A stretch of DNA of 43,142 bases, from assembly GCA_032718475.1 (NCBI GenBank), contig JAUCBJ010003659.1, positions 1 through 43,142 on the forward strand, read 5' to 3'. This document shows, one piece after another, positions 31,148 to 40,209 of this stretch (within the stretch, counting starts at the first letter, position 1; each line of letters begins with the position of its first letter). This DNA is from Nemertoderma westbladi. Its lineage: Eukaryota > Xenacoelomorpha > Nemertodermatida > Nemertodermatidae. The notes below the pieces were generated by a model. It was not told the origin of the DNA, searched no databases, and worked only from the letters and a program-made list of their open reading frames with translations. The translations under genes and the position numbers were made by a program.

Positions 31148-32277
31148 TGTAAAAGCTTTTGTGGACATAACAAGTCATTTTTCCGCAATGCGCAAAATAC
31201 TCTAAAATAGCCCTAAATTTATCCAACTACGCGACGGGAAGGAATTGGAGCTGGTGTGATGACATCTATCAGCTGATTCTTTGTGGACGTGGAATTTTTC
31301 TTTGTTCTGCCTCATTCAGCCAATCAGAGCATTTTTCCCTTTATGTCTGACAGAGGCCTATGGAAACCCGCGCAATGCATTACGGTCTTTGTTTACTATT
31401 TTTCTGAGCACCAGAACCACCTCGGAATCTTCTGTACTTCTGTGTAGAAGTTTCAGACTTTGGCCTAGAACATCAGATGGCCTTGATTATAAGATCGTAA
31501 ATCTATTATCATTGAACACTGCATTGAACACTTAACTCACCTTAATCAACTCATTTTACACCTAACTTGTCATTCTACTGAATCACCGCATTGTTTTACT
31601 TCTGTTATTAATTGTTGTTATATTAATGGATATGGTTGTTATATTTGGAGAATACCGATAAATAATCATAAAACCCCCAATCTTCTTGATTACTGAAGGT
31701 AAGAGGAACAGGTTTACCGGTAACAATTGCGACTTACATTATATTGGTTTTGTGTGAATTAAATGCTATTTCATTTCATAATCCCTACGTGTGTCAGTTA
31801 CGATCCCCCTTATATATGATCAAATTCAGTGACGGTCGGCAGATTAGTGTGAAGTAGTGTGAAGTAGTGTGAAGTCGTGTGAAGTAGTGTGAAGGATAAT
31901 AAAGCATCTCCTAAAGAATGCGCTATTTACGAAACTCTGTGGCCATCTAGTTGTGATTAGTATAAGTCATAACTCTGTTTTTATACTTAAAGCGCCACGT
32001 CCTAAAGGAACTGTTAATATTTCCTGAAAGTAAATATATTTGTCAGAGATTATATAGTAACGATCAATCGAATAATACAGTAGGTCTACACTGCAATAAC
32101 TCTCAAGGAATCCGAATCCAGTCTCCCAAAACCGTGGGTGAAAGGTAGCGCACAGACTGGCTTCGGCTGATGTAACTTCAGTACACTAGGTAATTGATAT
32201 AGGCTAAAGTCCATTTATAAACAAGAGGACAACTAAAATTGGCAGGTTAAACTGCTAAAGGTCTAAAAGCGCGAACA
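31148..32277 (+). repeat. 3' LTR of family A copy 2 (1130 bp)
   Basis: It starts TGTAAAAGC after 'gggagcgg', a weak polypurine tract, and ends GCGCGAACA. It matches the two blocks of the 5' LTR closely and the copy 1 LTR more distantly. Because the 5' LTR is disrupted, this is the reference version of the LTR here. Confidence 0.8.
31811..31894 (+). promoter_or_regulatory. Candidate LTR promoter: TATA box and tandem decamers
   Basis: TATATAT at 31811-31817 is followed by 'attcagtgac' (initiator-like) and five tandem 'tagtgtgaag' decamers, one a variant, at 31845-31894. The 5' LTR has the same arrangement with four decamers. A promoter role is inferred from position and order. Confidence 0.4.
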
Positions 32278-32282
32278 TACAG
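32278..32282. repeat. Right target-site duplication of family A copy 2 (tacag)
   Basis: It follows the terminal CA of the 3' LTR and matches 'tatag' at 15195-15199 except for one base. Confidence 0.55.
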
Positions 32283-32330
32283 GGTACATTGTAAGGTCGA
32301 GCTTACAGGGTACATTGTAAACAATGTAAT
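32283..32330. repeat. Short flank with a tandem ~26-bp repeat
   Basis: 'tacagggtacattgtaa' occurs at 32278-32294 and again at 32304-32320, linked by 'ggtcgagct'. The sequence left of family A copy 2 ends 'gtcgagcttatag', so both sides together read as a tandem repeat interrupted by the insertion. Confidence 0.6.
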
Positions 32331-32335
32331 GTAGT
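32331..32335. repeat. Left target-site duplication of family C (gtagt)
   Basis: 'gtagt' sits directly before the TGT of the 5' LTR and is repeated exactly after the 3' LTR at 42184-42188. Confidence 0.85.
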
Positions 32336-32903
32336 TGTTAGCGAATTCAATTCCGCTAACCACCCCACAAAGTTAGCTTTAAGCAATATTGGGTGCACGA
32401 GGTTGATTGCCAATCAACCTCGTATCACTCCAATAAATGGGGACGAGAAACCCCAAAGGACACACACACAAAGGGGGTCAGAGGTTATACTTCCGAGAGA
32501 GAGAGAGTGACAGTAGTGAGGGGAGAACACTCCCAGAGAGATAGGAGGGCGAGAATTAGGTTATCAGCCAATGGGGGGCAGGCATCCGCTGAGTAATATG
32601 GCCAAACTAGAGCAGTATATTACCGGTCGGTGTATCACATTCATTTACTCAGTTAGTCAGTTCAGTTAGGGCAGAACGGTAACTCTTGTCACCGTCCACT
32701 GCCGCCATCATCATTCAACTACATTACCGGTACTCAACTATCACTTTAAGGCCAACTGGGCTTATACTTTATCATATATATTTATCCATACGTTACCAAC
32801 AATGGTCAGAACAACTCAATAATATCAGAACTCTTTTCACACACACGGCGGGGACGCATAAACAAGATAACCGGATAAATCGGGATTCTCGGATCCCGTT
32901 ACA
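32336..32903 (+). repeat. 5' LTR of family C (568 bp)
   Basis: It begins TGTTAGCGAATTC and ends CCCGTTACA. It contains a perfect 12-bp-arm hairpin at 32397-32423 followed by AATAAA at 32432-32437, a run of 'ag' dinucleotides near 32497-32509, repeated 'cagtt' motifs near 32650-32667 and a terminal CGGGAT/ATCCCG stem at 32881-32898. No TGG-type primer-binding site follows at 32904. Confidence 0.92.
32397..32423. other. Perfect LTR hairpin, family C 5' LTR
   Basis: ACGAGGTTGATT and AATCAACCTCGT pair perfectly around a GCC loop. The same hairpin is intact in the 3' LTR (41677-41703), with AATAAA starting 9 bases downstream, so an effect on RNA 3'-end formation or strand transfer is possible. 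Confidence 0.8.
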
Positions 32904-33023
32904 GTGACAAGAGCCGTAGTAATAAGAACTTATCTGCCCTAAGTGATAAGAACCAGCAGCTGGCCGATACCGCGATACGATAAGACACCCGAAACTAACT
33001 GTAACTGCCAGCCATCGATAAAG
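32904..33023 (+). other. Leader between 5' LTR and gag, family C
   Basis: These 120 bases separate the LTR from the first plausible gag ATG (33024). I looked for a tRNA-complementary primer site and found none with the usual TGG. Confidence 0.5.
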
Positions 33024-33443
33024 ATGAGTCGAGAAGGAGAGATGACACCGCCGCGGACCCCGGACGGCGAACTAACAATCCGCGAGGCCGCGACGCAACG
33101 GTACCGACCCACGACGCCGGATCCGTCGACCATAGGCGATCCGGCAATCCAAATGGAGGGGGGCCATCTACAGCGAGACGACGAGTCGAGAGAGGAGAGA
33201 GACGAGTCGACACACGATGGTGATCGACGTGCCGATGTCGCCGGCCAGCCAAAGGCCGAGGGCGACGGACGGCCCACCGGAACGGCGACGGTGGGGCCGC
33301 CGGTACGCCGCCGGATACGGAGGGATAGAGGAGACGTCGGCGACGAGGACGTCGGGAGAGAGCGAGAGGGATTGCCACCGAACTGTTTGAACTGTGGGAA
33401 TGCAGGGGTATGGAGCCTAATAATAATAATAATAATACAGTAG
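33024..33443 (+). pseudogene. Gag N-terminal region, family C
   Basis: ATG 33024 gives MSREGEMTPPRTPDGEL, a charged, Pro/Arg/Asp-rich disordered sequence. It reaches a Cys pair (CLNCGN, near 33385) and runs into an aataat microsatellite, where the frame ends as a poly-Ile tract at 33443. The poly-Ile end is an artefact of reading the repeat in this frame. The next Gag segment lies in another frame, so a shift at the microsatellite is likely. No enzymatic motif; disordered Gag N-termini are common in these elements. Confidence 0.5.
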
Positions 33444-33856
33444 AGAACGCTAATATTAATAGTACTGTAGTGGATAATCCTAATCAAACTTTCATTGCAG
33501 GAAATAATATTTTATCTGATAGTAGTAATTTAAATCTGAACGGTTTCAATATAAATGTAGGAAATAACTCAAATAATCTGAACCAGAATTTGCAAAATAA
33601 TTCAAATAGTATAATTACGCAAAATAATTTAATTGACGATTCAAATAATATAATTACACAAAATAACTCAAATAATATAATCACGCAAAATAATTTAATT
33701 AATTTGGAAAGTAACACTGATGGTGGTGCTATTAATATAAACGCGGCAAGCCCGGGCGGCCCGGCAAATGAGGGCCTGGTAGGCCATGTAGTTAGTAGGC
33801 AGGAAGGGGCGGGGTTGAGTCAACCCAATGAGGGCCTGGTAGGCCACGTAGTTTAG
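33410..33856 (+). pseudogene. Asn-rich segment with NIITQNN repeats, family C gag
   Basis: The 149-residue frame is dominated by Asn, encoded largely by AAT, beginning with a poly-Asn run. It contains four spaced copies of an 'IITQNN' motif (about 33610-33690). It then changes to a GC-rich part with two NEGLVGHVV repeats, ending at TAG 33854-33856. Base composition switches sharply from GC-rich to AT-rich at 33415 and back at about 33740, so this looks like an expanded or inserted low-complexity block in gag. Confidence 0.5.
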
Positions 33857-33892
33857 TTAGTAGGCAGGAAGTGGCGGGCCTGGTAGGCCACA
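33773..33892 (+). repeat. Tandem repeat around the palindrome ggcctggtaggcc
   Basis: 'gggcctggtaggcca' occurs three times, spaced about 61 and 42 bases, with flanking 'gtagttagtaggcaggaag' partly repeated. The core GGCCT...AGGCC is an inverted repeat. The same aggcc/ggcct words recur near 34657-34683. Confidence 0.6.
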
Positions 33893-34707
33893 CGGTAGTA
33901 GAGGGAGAGGTGGGGGTGAATAGACCCAGCCGCAGTAGGGTTAGTGTGTCGACTAGAGAGGGGTGTAGAAGCGAAGTGAGAGATAGTGAAGTGACAGGTG
34001 GCGAGGGGGGGGCTACAGGAGCCCCACAACGAGAGATTAGCGGCGAGAGGGGGGGGGGGGCAAAGAGTGTCCCACAAGCGTCGGCGGATAATGCGCGGGG
34101 CAAATTAGGTGAACCGCAGCACCCGGCGATGGAGAATAGTAGGGGGGTTATGAGTATCCCCAGCGACGTGCGATCGAGCAGAGAGAGACAGGTTGACGTC
34201 GCGAGAGGGCGAGCAATGAGACGTTGAGCCTGATCAGAAGAGGGAAAAAGAACAGTGGAGTTTAACCGGGAGGTCGACGAGAGATCTCATGACCGGGGAT
34301 ACTGCACTACAGAGAGAAGAGGGGAAGAGGGTAGAAGAAGTGTCGTTGCGAACGACAGGAGAGTGAGGACGGATAGCGAGCCGTCGGTAGTAGAGATGGA
34401 GACGGAGAGTCAGTGGGGTCGAACTCTGGGAGATTGCCGTCGCCCCGGGGAGACGCGACCTGACGAGGCGTACTACGCGCAGAGAGAGGGGTACAGGATG
34501 TACCGGTACGAGGACGAGAACAGTAGAGGGGATCGAAGAGAAACTTCCCGGCGGGATATACCTGCCGATCGAGACTACGGTAGCCGCGGGGAGGATTATT
34601 CGAGAAGGTTAAACTTTGATCCCGAGCGACACATACAGACTGCAGGACATACTGTAGGCCTTACTGCACATACCATAGGCCATGCTGGGAGAGATAATGT
34701 AGGATAG
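33871..34707 (+). pseudogene. Gag Arg/Glu-rich middle region, family C
   Basis: One frame is open except for stops near 34225-34236. It encodes a very charged sequence rich in Arg, Glu, Gly and Ser (RSRVSVSTREGCRSEVRDSE; SSRERQVDVARGRAMRR) and ends with an AGHTVGLTAHTIGHAG pattern at TAG 34705-34707. It is disordered, without a recognised domain. The frame then shifts at least once before DUF1759, with about 150 bases of unclear coding between. Confidence 0.45.
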
Positions 34708-34861
34708 CGCGGACAACGGGATTAAACCCGGAAGTTGCGGAGTATATACCGGCAGGTAGGCCAGAAGTAGGTAGGCCTATACCGGTACCAACACAGCAGT
34801 ATGACTACAGCATGCAAGGACATAACATATATCCAGGGGAGGGGAGAGTTATTGCGGATAG

Positions 34862-35494
34862 GTGCATGGGCCCCAATATATTAACATCAACCCCAGTATC
34901 AAACATACCGGTGGGGGGTGGGGACAGTGTGACATTCCCCTATCACAATACCCACAATATACCCCAATAGGAACAAGAACATCGAACCCTTTGGACGAGA
35001 ATAGATCATGGGACACCGAAATATGGAGGGGGCCGCTACCCCCGATGATATATCCAAGCCAAAGGAAGGCAGCGAATAAGACGAACGGGCCGCACCCAAC
35101 AGGAGAATCTATACAACATCCATCGAACCCATTGGAAGCACAAGCCATGGGAATGGCCACATTAATTGATGCATTAAAAACTAGGATCGAGTTACCACCC
35201 GTGGAACCACTCAAATTTGATGGAAGTAGGCCGGAAGAATACCTGCAGTTTCGGCGAATGTATAGCAATGAGATACTAACGAAGAATTTGACACAAGCGG
35301 AGTGCCTAAAGTATCTGCAAGTGTATACAGGAGGCCCAGCATACGACATCGTGAGGCAATACCAGGGCATCGAGGGTGGCTTCACGACAGCATGGCAGGC
35401 ACTAGACAGGGAATACGGGCACCCGGCCAAGATCATCCGGCAAACCCTAAGAGGTATAACATCGGGTGGCCTACAGGATAACCCGTTAGCATAA
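34862..35494 (+). pseudogene. Gag DUF1759 first part, family C
   Basis: The frame opens with a Pro/Tyr/Gln-rich linker. From about 35170 it shows DUF1759 features: RIELPPVEPLKFDGSRPEEY, LTQAECLKYLQVYTGGPA and AWQALDREYGHPAKI, aligned with AWETLHKRYGHP in family B. It ends at an in-frame TAA 35492-35494, and the domain continues in the same frame. Confidence 0.7.
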
Positions 35495-36460
35495 AGACAT
35501 TTGCTAACAAAGAAAGCGCTAATCGTGCTAAAGACGCTGGACGCGCCATATGAACTTAACGCATCCAATAACATCACCACGATAGCGCAGGCACTGTCGA
35601 TGTGGTTGCGCAACAAGTGGAGGAAGATCGCTTTCTCCACTCGAGACAGGAAGGGTGCGGAACCGGGTTTAGAAGAGATGTCGAGCTTCTTGAACTATGA
35701 AGCCGAATTAATAACAGACCCAGTCTATAGCGAGGATAGCCTGGGAAAGGGACCAAAGACTGATTACCACAGGCCGAAACCAGAACACAACGCGTCGAAC
35801 GCATTGCCAAAGCTCAGACAGTCACTGCCGTACGCGGCAACGCAGGGGACTGCTATTCCACAAGTAGCCGGGGGTAAGACCACATCATGGAGTGGACAGG
35901 GGAAAAATAACAACACAAATAAACATAACCCCAGCACGCCCAGTAGGCCGAACCCAAGCAATAAGAACAGTAGGGACTTTGGTACGAACGCAAGTGCGAT
36001 ATGCAGTGCACTGTATAAGGACGGCTACAACCCGAAGAGCAAATGCCAATTACATACAAATGCACTTCATCAGACCATGAACTGCAGGTACTGGCAAGCA
36101 CTACCCAGGGAAGATCAGGTAGAATACGCGAGAAGAAATGAAATCTGTTCGCGATGTGTGATGAGTGGACATGTGACGAGGGGCGTGGCACGCCACACTT
36201 TCTTGAAGAAGGAAGTATTGTGGCAGCATGGGCCGCAATTTCTGAACGATAAGACAGCCTGGCCGCCGATGAGAAAGGTGGACCCGGGCTCAGGGGAAGT
36301 GACATTAGAGGAAGAGGAGGGAGATTCAGAGGGTAAAGAGATATATAGCCAAATGGTGAGGGAGATAAGGGACATGCAACCAAAACCGGAAGAACTGTGC
36401 GATAACCCGACGGACAAACTCCTTAGCTACAGCCTAGTTGGTACAAGACCAAGAAGTTAG
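35495..36460 (+). pseudogene. DUF1759 end and zinc knuckles fused to RNase H/integrase linker, family C
   Basis: This continues the frame: LDAPYELNASNNITTIAQAL, then FLNYEAELITDPVYS as in family B. A Lys/Asn/Thr-rich linker and Cys/His groups follow near 36040-36175 (CQLH...H...C; ICSRCVMSGHVTRG). At about 36185 it changes abruptly to VLWQHGPQFLNDKTAWPPM, the sequence that follows RNase H in BEL/Pao pol. Protease, RT and RNase H are therefore deleted, with the frame maintained across the junction. It ends at TAG 36458-36460. Confidence 0.7.
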
Positions 36461-36861
36461 TGGCATACTGGAGAGCCTTCGGGGATTTCCTCAAGGGAGT
36501 CGGCAAAGACATAAAAATTAGAACAACCATCGATCTGGAGGGAGCGGCCAAGGCCGTCATCCGCTATGAACAGAAAAAGAATTACGGCGACGAGGTGGAA
36601 CGCGTCGGTAAACAACAGCATCTCCGACGGGACAGTGAGCTGATCGCGCTGTCGCCACAACTCAATGATGACGGGATCTTAGTAATGAACTCTAGGGTGT
36701 TGAACAACAACAGTATCACCATTCCGCCAAAGCCCATCATCATCCCTAATGGATCGCCGATAGTCCACCAGATTATCTGGGACTCCCAAAGTCGATATTG
36801 CATGGGGGCACCAACTGGACCCTCATGGAGATACGAAGGACCTTTTGGGTCAAACAGTTGA
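36460..36861 (+). pseudogene. Integrase N-terminal linker, family C
   Basis: After a frameshift near 36455 this frame has the usual pre-integrase helix (AAKAVIRYEQKKNYGDEVER), then RDSELIALSPQLNDDGILV and PKPIIIPNGSPIVHQIIW, equivalent to the block before the integrase zinc site in families A and B. The frame is lost near 36800; the last ~20 residues are not native. Confidence 0.65.
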
Positions 36862-37895
36862 GGAAGAAGGTAAAGGCGGTAGTGGGGCAGTGCCAGACCT
36901 GCCGACGAATGAAAAAGGAGCGAGCCATACAGGAGATGGCGCCACTACCGGCCAGTAGGGTGAGACAGCACGACCCGCCATTCACGCACTGCGGTGTGGA
37001 TATGTTCGGGCCGATAAAGGTTAAGGTGATGCGACACACGGAGAAACGCTACGGAATTATCTTTGTATGCAACAATACGCAGGCGGTAGGGATAGAACTC
37101 GCCCAAGATGCAACAGCATCTGCATTCATCAATGCCCTAGAAAGGTTCAGAGACCGCAAAGGTGGGACGATCGCAGTAATATACTCCGACAACGGAACCA
37201 ACTTTGTGGGGGCGGAGAACGAGATGGCAGAGGCCTTGGATATCCTGGAAGGGGAGGAAGTCAGGGCAGCCATGAGAAGACGACAGGTGAAGTGGGAGAG
37301 GAGGACGCCGTATGCTCCGCATACTCTAGGATGCGTTGAGAGACTCGTGGGTAGTTCAAAGCATCTAATGACGAAGTTGATGAACACCCACATGGTAACA
37401 GAGGACGTACTGAGGACGGTACTAGCAAAGTGTGAGGGTATCATTAATAGCAGACCGCTATATCCAGAAAATGATGACCCAGAGTCATTAGATGTGCTGA
37501 CACCCAGTCACTTTCTAATGGAAAGGCCGGAAACCATCAACATGCGGGGTGTAGACCCAGACGATATACACTCCCGACAGAGTTGGAAAGTCGCTAAGGC
37601 GATAAGTGCAGAGTACTGGAGGAGGTGGGTCGAGGAATATCTACCCACGCTTCATAGGAGAAGCAAGTGGAGAGATACAAACAGGGAGTTAAAGGAAGGT
37701 GATCTGGTGATCGTCACGGACGATACCATCATCAACAACCAGTGGCGGTTGGCGAGAGTTGTGGGGACTTACTCCGATGAGGACGGAAGAGTCTGATCGG
37801 TAGAAGTGCGGATAGGTGGTAAGATAGAAGCGAAAGATAGAAAGACCTACCGAAGGGCTGTAGGAAAGTGTTGCCTGCTAGAGGGCGCACCTTAG
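36798..37895 (+). pseudogene. Integrase and DUF5641, family C (one stop)
   Basis: The zinc-binding site (MHGG..., CQTCRRM) is followed by the core with Asp 36999-37001 (GVDMFGP), Asp 37188-37190 (YSDNGTNFVGAENEM) and Glu 37338-37340 (GCVERLVGSSK, where most relatives have GG before the Glu segment). DUF5641 follows with RRWVEEYLPTLHRRSKW and GDLVIVTDD. TGA 37794-37796 interrupts G-R-V-stop-S-V-E-V. Families A and B have Arg here (CGA in A), so this is very likely CGA to TGA. The frame then runs to TAG 37893-37895. Confidence 0.8.
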
Positions 37896-37968
37896 TCGAG
37901 TTGAGTTTAGTCGTCCAAGTTTTGGACTGAGGGGGTGGGATTGAGGGCGAGACGCCCTTCCTACACAT

Positions 37969-38005
37969 AAAAATAAAAAAAATAAATAAATAAATAAATA
38001 AATAA
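37969..38005. repeat. A/T-rich microsatellite (aaat)n
   Basis: After 'cacataaaaataaaaaa' comes a run of six perfect 'taaa' units directly upstream of the minisatellite. Confidence 0.85.
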
Positions 38006-38412
38006 AGAGTAAGTAGGCAGATAGTTAGATAGTTAGTTAAGTAGTAAGAGGGTACATAGTACCGCTAGTTAGATAGTTAGTTAGTAGTAAGAGGGTACGT
38101 AGTACCATTAGTTAGATAGTTAGTTAGTAGTTAGAGGGTACGTAGTACTGTTAGTCAGATAGTTAGTTAGTAGTTAGAGGGTACGTAGTACCATTAGTTA
38201 GTTAGTAAGAGTTAGTAGTAAGAGGGTACGTAGTACCGTTAGTTAGTTAGTAAGAGTTAGTAGTAAGAGGGTATGTAGTACCGTTAGTTGAGAGAGAGTT
38301 AGAGGTTAGTAAGAGGGTATGTAGTACCAGTTAGTAAGAGTTAGTGGAGTTAAAAGTTAGTAAGAGGGTACGTAGTACCAGTTAGTAAGAGTTAGTGGTA
38401 GAAGGGTATATA
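38006..38412. repeat. Minisatellite with GGTAC-gta-GTACC cores, family C 3' region
   Basis: Eight copies, plus a degenerate ninth, of 'agagggta[ct][ga]tagtacc' occur at about 38049, 38092, 38134, 38177, 38222, 38267, 38312 and 38364, spaced by 42-52 bases of 'gttagttagtaagag'-type sequence. Each core is a short inverted repeat (GGTAC / GTACC). All plus-strand frames are rich in TAG stops, so it is noncoding. Position between pol and the 3' ORF suggests a regulatory or structural repeat. Confidence 0.85.
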
Positions 38413-38871
38413 TAATATAAATATTAGTTAGTAGTGAGTAGCGAGAGGGGGGCATGTGAGTACAGCTGGATAAATCGTGTAGGCCACGCGACCCATACTG
38501 TTGTACTGCACAAGCCCACAAACTAGGCCAGAATGTGGATTATAGAATAGAATAATCCATTGGCGGAATAAGTAGTAGCACAGTAGTAGGATTGAATTAA
38601 ATTAAAAAATAAAATAAAAGGCAGAAATTAGACAAATTATGGTAACAGTAGGAGAAATATTCTGGAACATAATTAAAGTAACGGACAAAATTGCAAAATT
38701 TAGAACAATTTGGTAGTTTAGAAAATTAGTTAGGAAAATTAGGCTATAACTTAGGTTTCTGGGAGAAGTAGGCCATTATCGAACTGAATAAACCATCCTA
38801 ACGTTATCACTCATCTGTACAGCGCCTTGGCAAGGCACCACCTTACAGGTGAGCGGGTGAGAGAGTTCGAA
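38413..38871. other. Noncoding interval before the 3' ORF, family C
   Basis: This ~460-base AT-rich interval follows the minisatellite and shows no supported coding frame. It holds several 'aaaatta' words and ends close to the first ATG of the 3' ORF region (38872). It probably carries the signals for expressing that region; none could be identified. Confidence 0.45.
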
Positions 38872-39183
38872 ATGGCGGAGAAACTGGTCAGAAAGAGAAA
38901 GGCGGAGTTAGGAGGAAAGGAGATACTGATGGATTTAACCGAGAGGCATCCGGAAGAAAAGACGAGGGAATACTACGAGCGGTTAGAGAGAGGTCACAAA
39001 GCGCGAGTGCTACAGGACCATTTCAGGGAGGTGCACGAACAGCGGCTGGTTGGGACCTATGGGACGCCATCGCTGGACAACGCGATTCGGGATTCTGAAG
39101 TACGCGAAGGAGCCACCGAGAAAGGATTGGAAGAGGTTCATAGAGTCAGTCAGCAGGGGAGGATACATGGTCCTAGACGATGA
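38872..39183 (+). pseudogene. 3' ORF N-terminal segment, family C
   Basis: ATG 38872 opens MAEKLVRKRKAELGGKEIL and a charged helical stretch (EKTREYYERLERGHKARVL). The meaningful frame appears to shift near 39085, after VGTYGTPSLDNAIRD, into the exonuclease-like segment. The remaining part of this frame to TGA 39181-39183 is probably not native. No domain is recognised; it may be an N-terminal helix of the same protein. Confidence 0.5.
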
Positions 39184-39382
39184 GGGGACCGTGGAAGACG
39201 AGGAAGGTTCGAGAAGAGGATCGGCCAGGACCATACTCTTACATTTGGCCATGCCAAATGGGGACATTTTCCTATTCGACCTGGGAACGTATGGGAAGAA
39301 GAACGGGCCGAAGTTGAACCAGTTGCCAAAGGCGGTGCAAACCCTAGTGAGAGAGAAGTCAACAGGATCGGCGATCCGGTGA
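39050..39382 (+). pseudogene. Exonuclease-like domain, Exo I half, family C 3' ORF
   Basis: From about 39085 this frame reads YAKEPPRKDWKRFIE and then YMVLDDEGTVED, where Asp 39176-39178 and Glu 39182-39184 fit the D-x-E (Exo I) motif of DEDD 3'-5' exonucleases. TILLHLAMPNGDIFLFDL matches the two beta strands that follow D-x-E in RNase D/WRN-type domains, and a LPKAVQTLV helix comes next. The frame stops at 39382; the Exo II motif is in the next frame. A direct repeat of 'ggatcggcgatccg' lies at the break (about 39366-39404). Assignment rests on motif order seen by eye. Confidence 0.55.
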
Positions 39383-40209
39383 TCGGCGTGGGATCGGCGA
39401 TCCGCGACGATGCGGAGAGAATCATCGGTCTGGACACCCCCAACCTCCTGGACATGCAGACGGTCTACATGGCTATGACAGCACCAGACGGGTTGGGACT
39501 AGTGGAGAACTCAGTCCATTGTGGAGCGGTGGCGATGGGCCAGCTAGTGGGGCTCGTGTGTCACAAACCAATGGACTGGAGTAAGTTCAGAGAGGAGTAC
39601 GGAGCGGAGTTGGCAAACTCGCTGAAGTGGGGAGCGAGGCCAGGGAAACAAGAGGTGTATCAATTCCGGAGAGGAGCGATAAAGGTATATCAGAAGCGAT
39701 ATATCCTGCAGGAGGACTGGATAATGATGGGTTTGCTTAACCTATTCATGACCGTGGTTATCGAAAGGGAACCAACGGCATTCCTATTATCGGGATCACC
39801 CCTGAACTACAGAAGAGCCTTCAAGACGGCTTTCGAGGGTCTAGTAGACCACCCGGGGCTGAAGGGCGAGTCGGTGTACTATAACTGCCGACATCTGGTA
39901 GACGGGGAGGTGGATACACCGTATCAGAGATGGGAGCAGCTAGAGGCGGATAGACGAGAAGCGAAGCGATTGGAAGAAATCGCTAGACAGGAAAGGAGAG
40001 AGGCAGAGGAAAGGGAGGAAGAAGCTAGAGCGCAGAGCTACGGCTTCGAGGAACAGGCGGCCTTAGACGAACTTCATTGGACGTCATCACGGAGTTCGGG
40101 GGAGTCTCTAGGGCGAGAATTAGGGTGGACGGTGGGATCACCAAAACAGTCGACATCGGATTGCAGACGACTCCCATACCAGCGGGCGGCGAGGGCGATC
40201 GCCCGCTAA
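39379..40209 (+). pseudogene. Exonuclease-like domain, Exo II/III half, with coiled coil, family C 3' ORF
   Basis: It opens with VIGVGSAIRDDAERIIGLD, resembling the Exo II block 'GxGxxxDxxxL' of RNase D/WRN exonucleases (Asp codons 39406-39411). NLLDMQTVYMAM matches the 'vvDl..la' strand. GQLVGLVCHKPMDWSKF and W-G-A-R-P match the linker, and RYILQEDWIMMGLLNLF occupies the Exo III helix. Spacing there is Tyr-x4-Asp rather than Tyr-x3-Asp, so catalysis is uncertain. After residue 180 an Arg/Glu-rich coiled coil runs to about residue 225. The frame is left near 40070. Substrate and cellular role are unknown. Confidence 0.55.

Larger units (their letters stand above)
15200..32277 (+). mobile_element. 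BEL/Pao-like LTR retrotransposon, family A copy 2, ~17 kb
   Basis: The element is bounded by TGTAAAAGC...GCGCGAACA repeats at both ends and a near-perfect 5-bp target duplication. Inside are a 1.8 kb leader, gag, pol with all Pao-type domains, a 1.5 kb spacer and two long ORFs of unknown function before the 3' LTR. Of the 17.1 kb, about 1.5 kb is LINE and G-rich material nested in the 5' LTR. Even without it the element is long for BEL/Pao, usually 5-10 kb. Gag-pol carries roughly 15 frame-breaking changes, and the RT active site reads YMDN, so it cannot move by its own enzymes. Confidence 0.85.

Noticed and set aside
33431-33443. Poly-Ile membrane anchor at the end of the 33024 frame
   Set aside because: It is only the aataat microsatellite read in one frame.
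33484-33717. Minus-strand hydrophobic repeat protein
   Set aside because: It is the complement of the Asn-rich block (Asn codons read backwards give Ile, Leu and Phe); it has no independent support.
34849-35640. Long minus-strand ORF of 263 aa
   Set aside because: It lies opposite the DUF1759 gag frame, which has clear family motifs; the minus frame has none.
38006-38412. CRISPR array
   Set aside because: Repeats and spacers both are near-repeats of one another, the genome is eukaryotic and no cas gene is present; it is a minisatellite.
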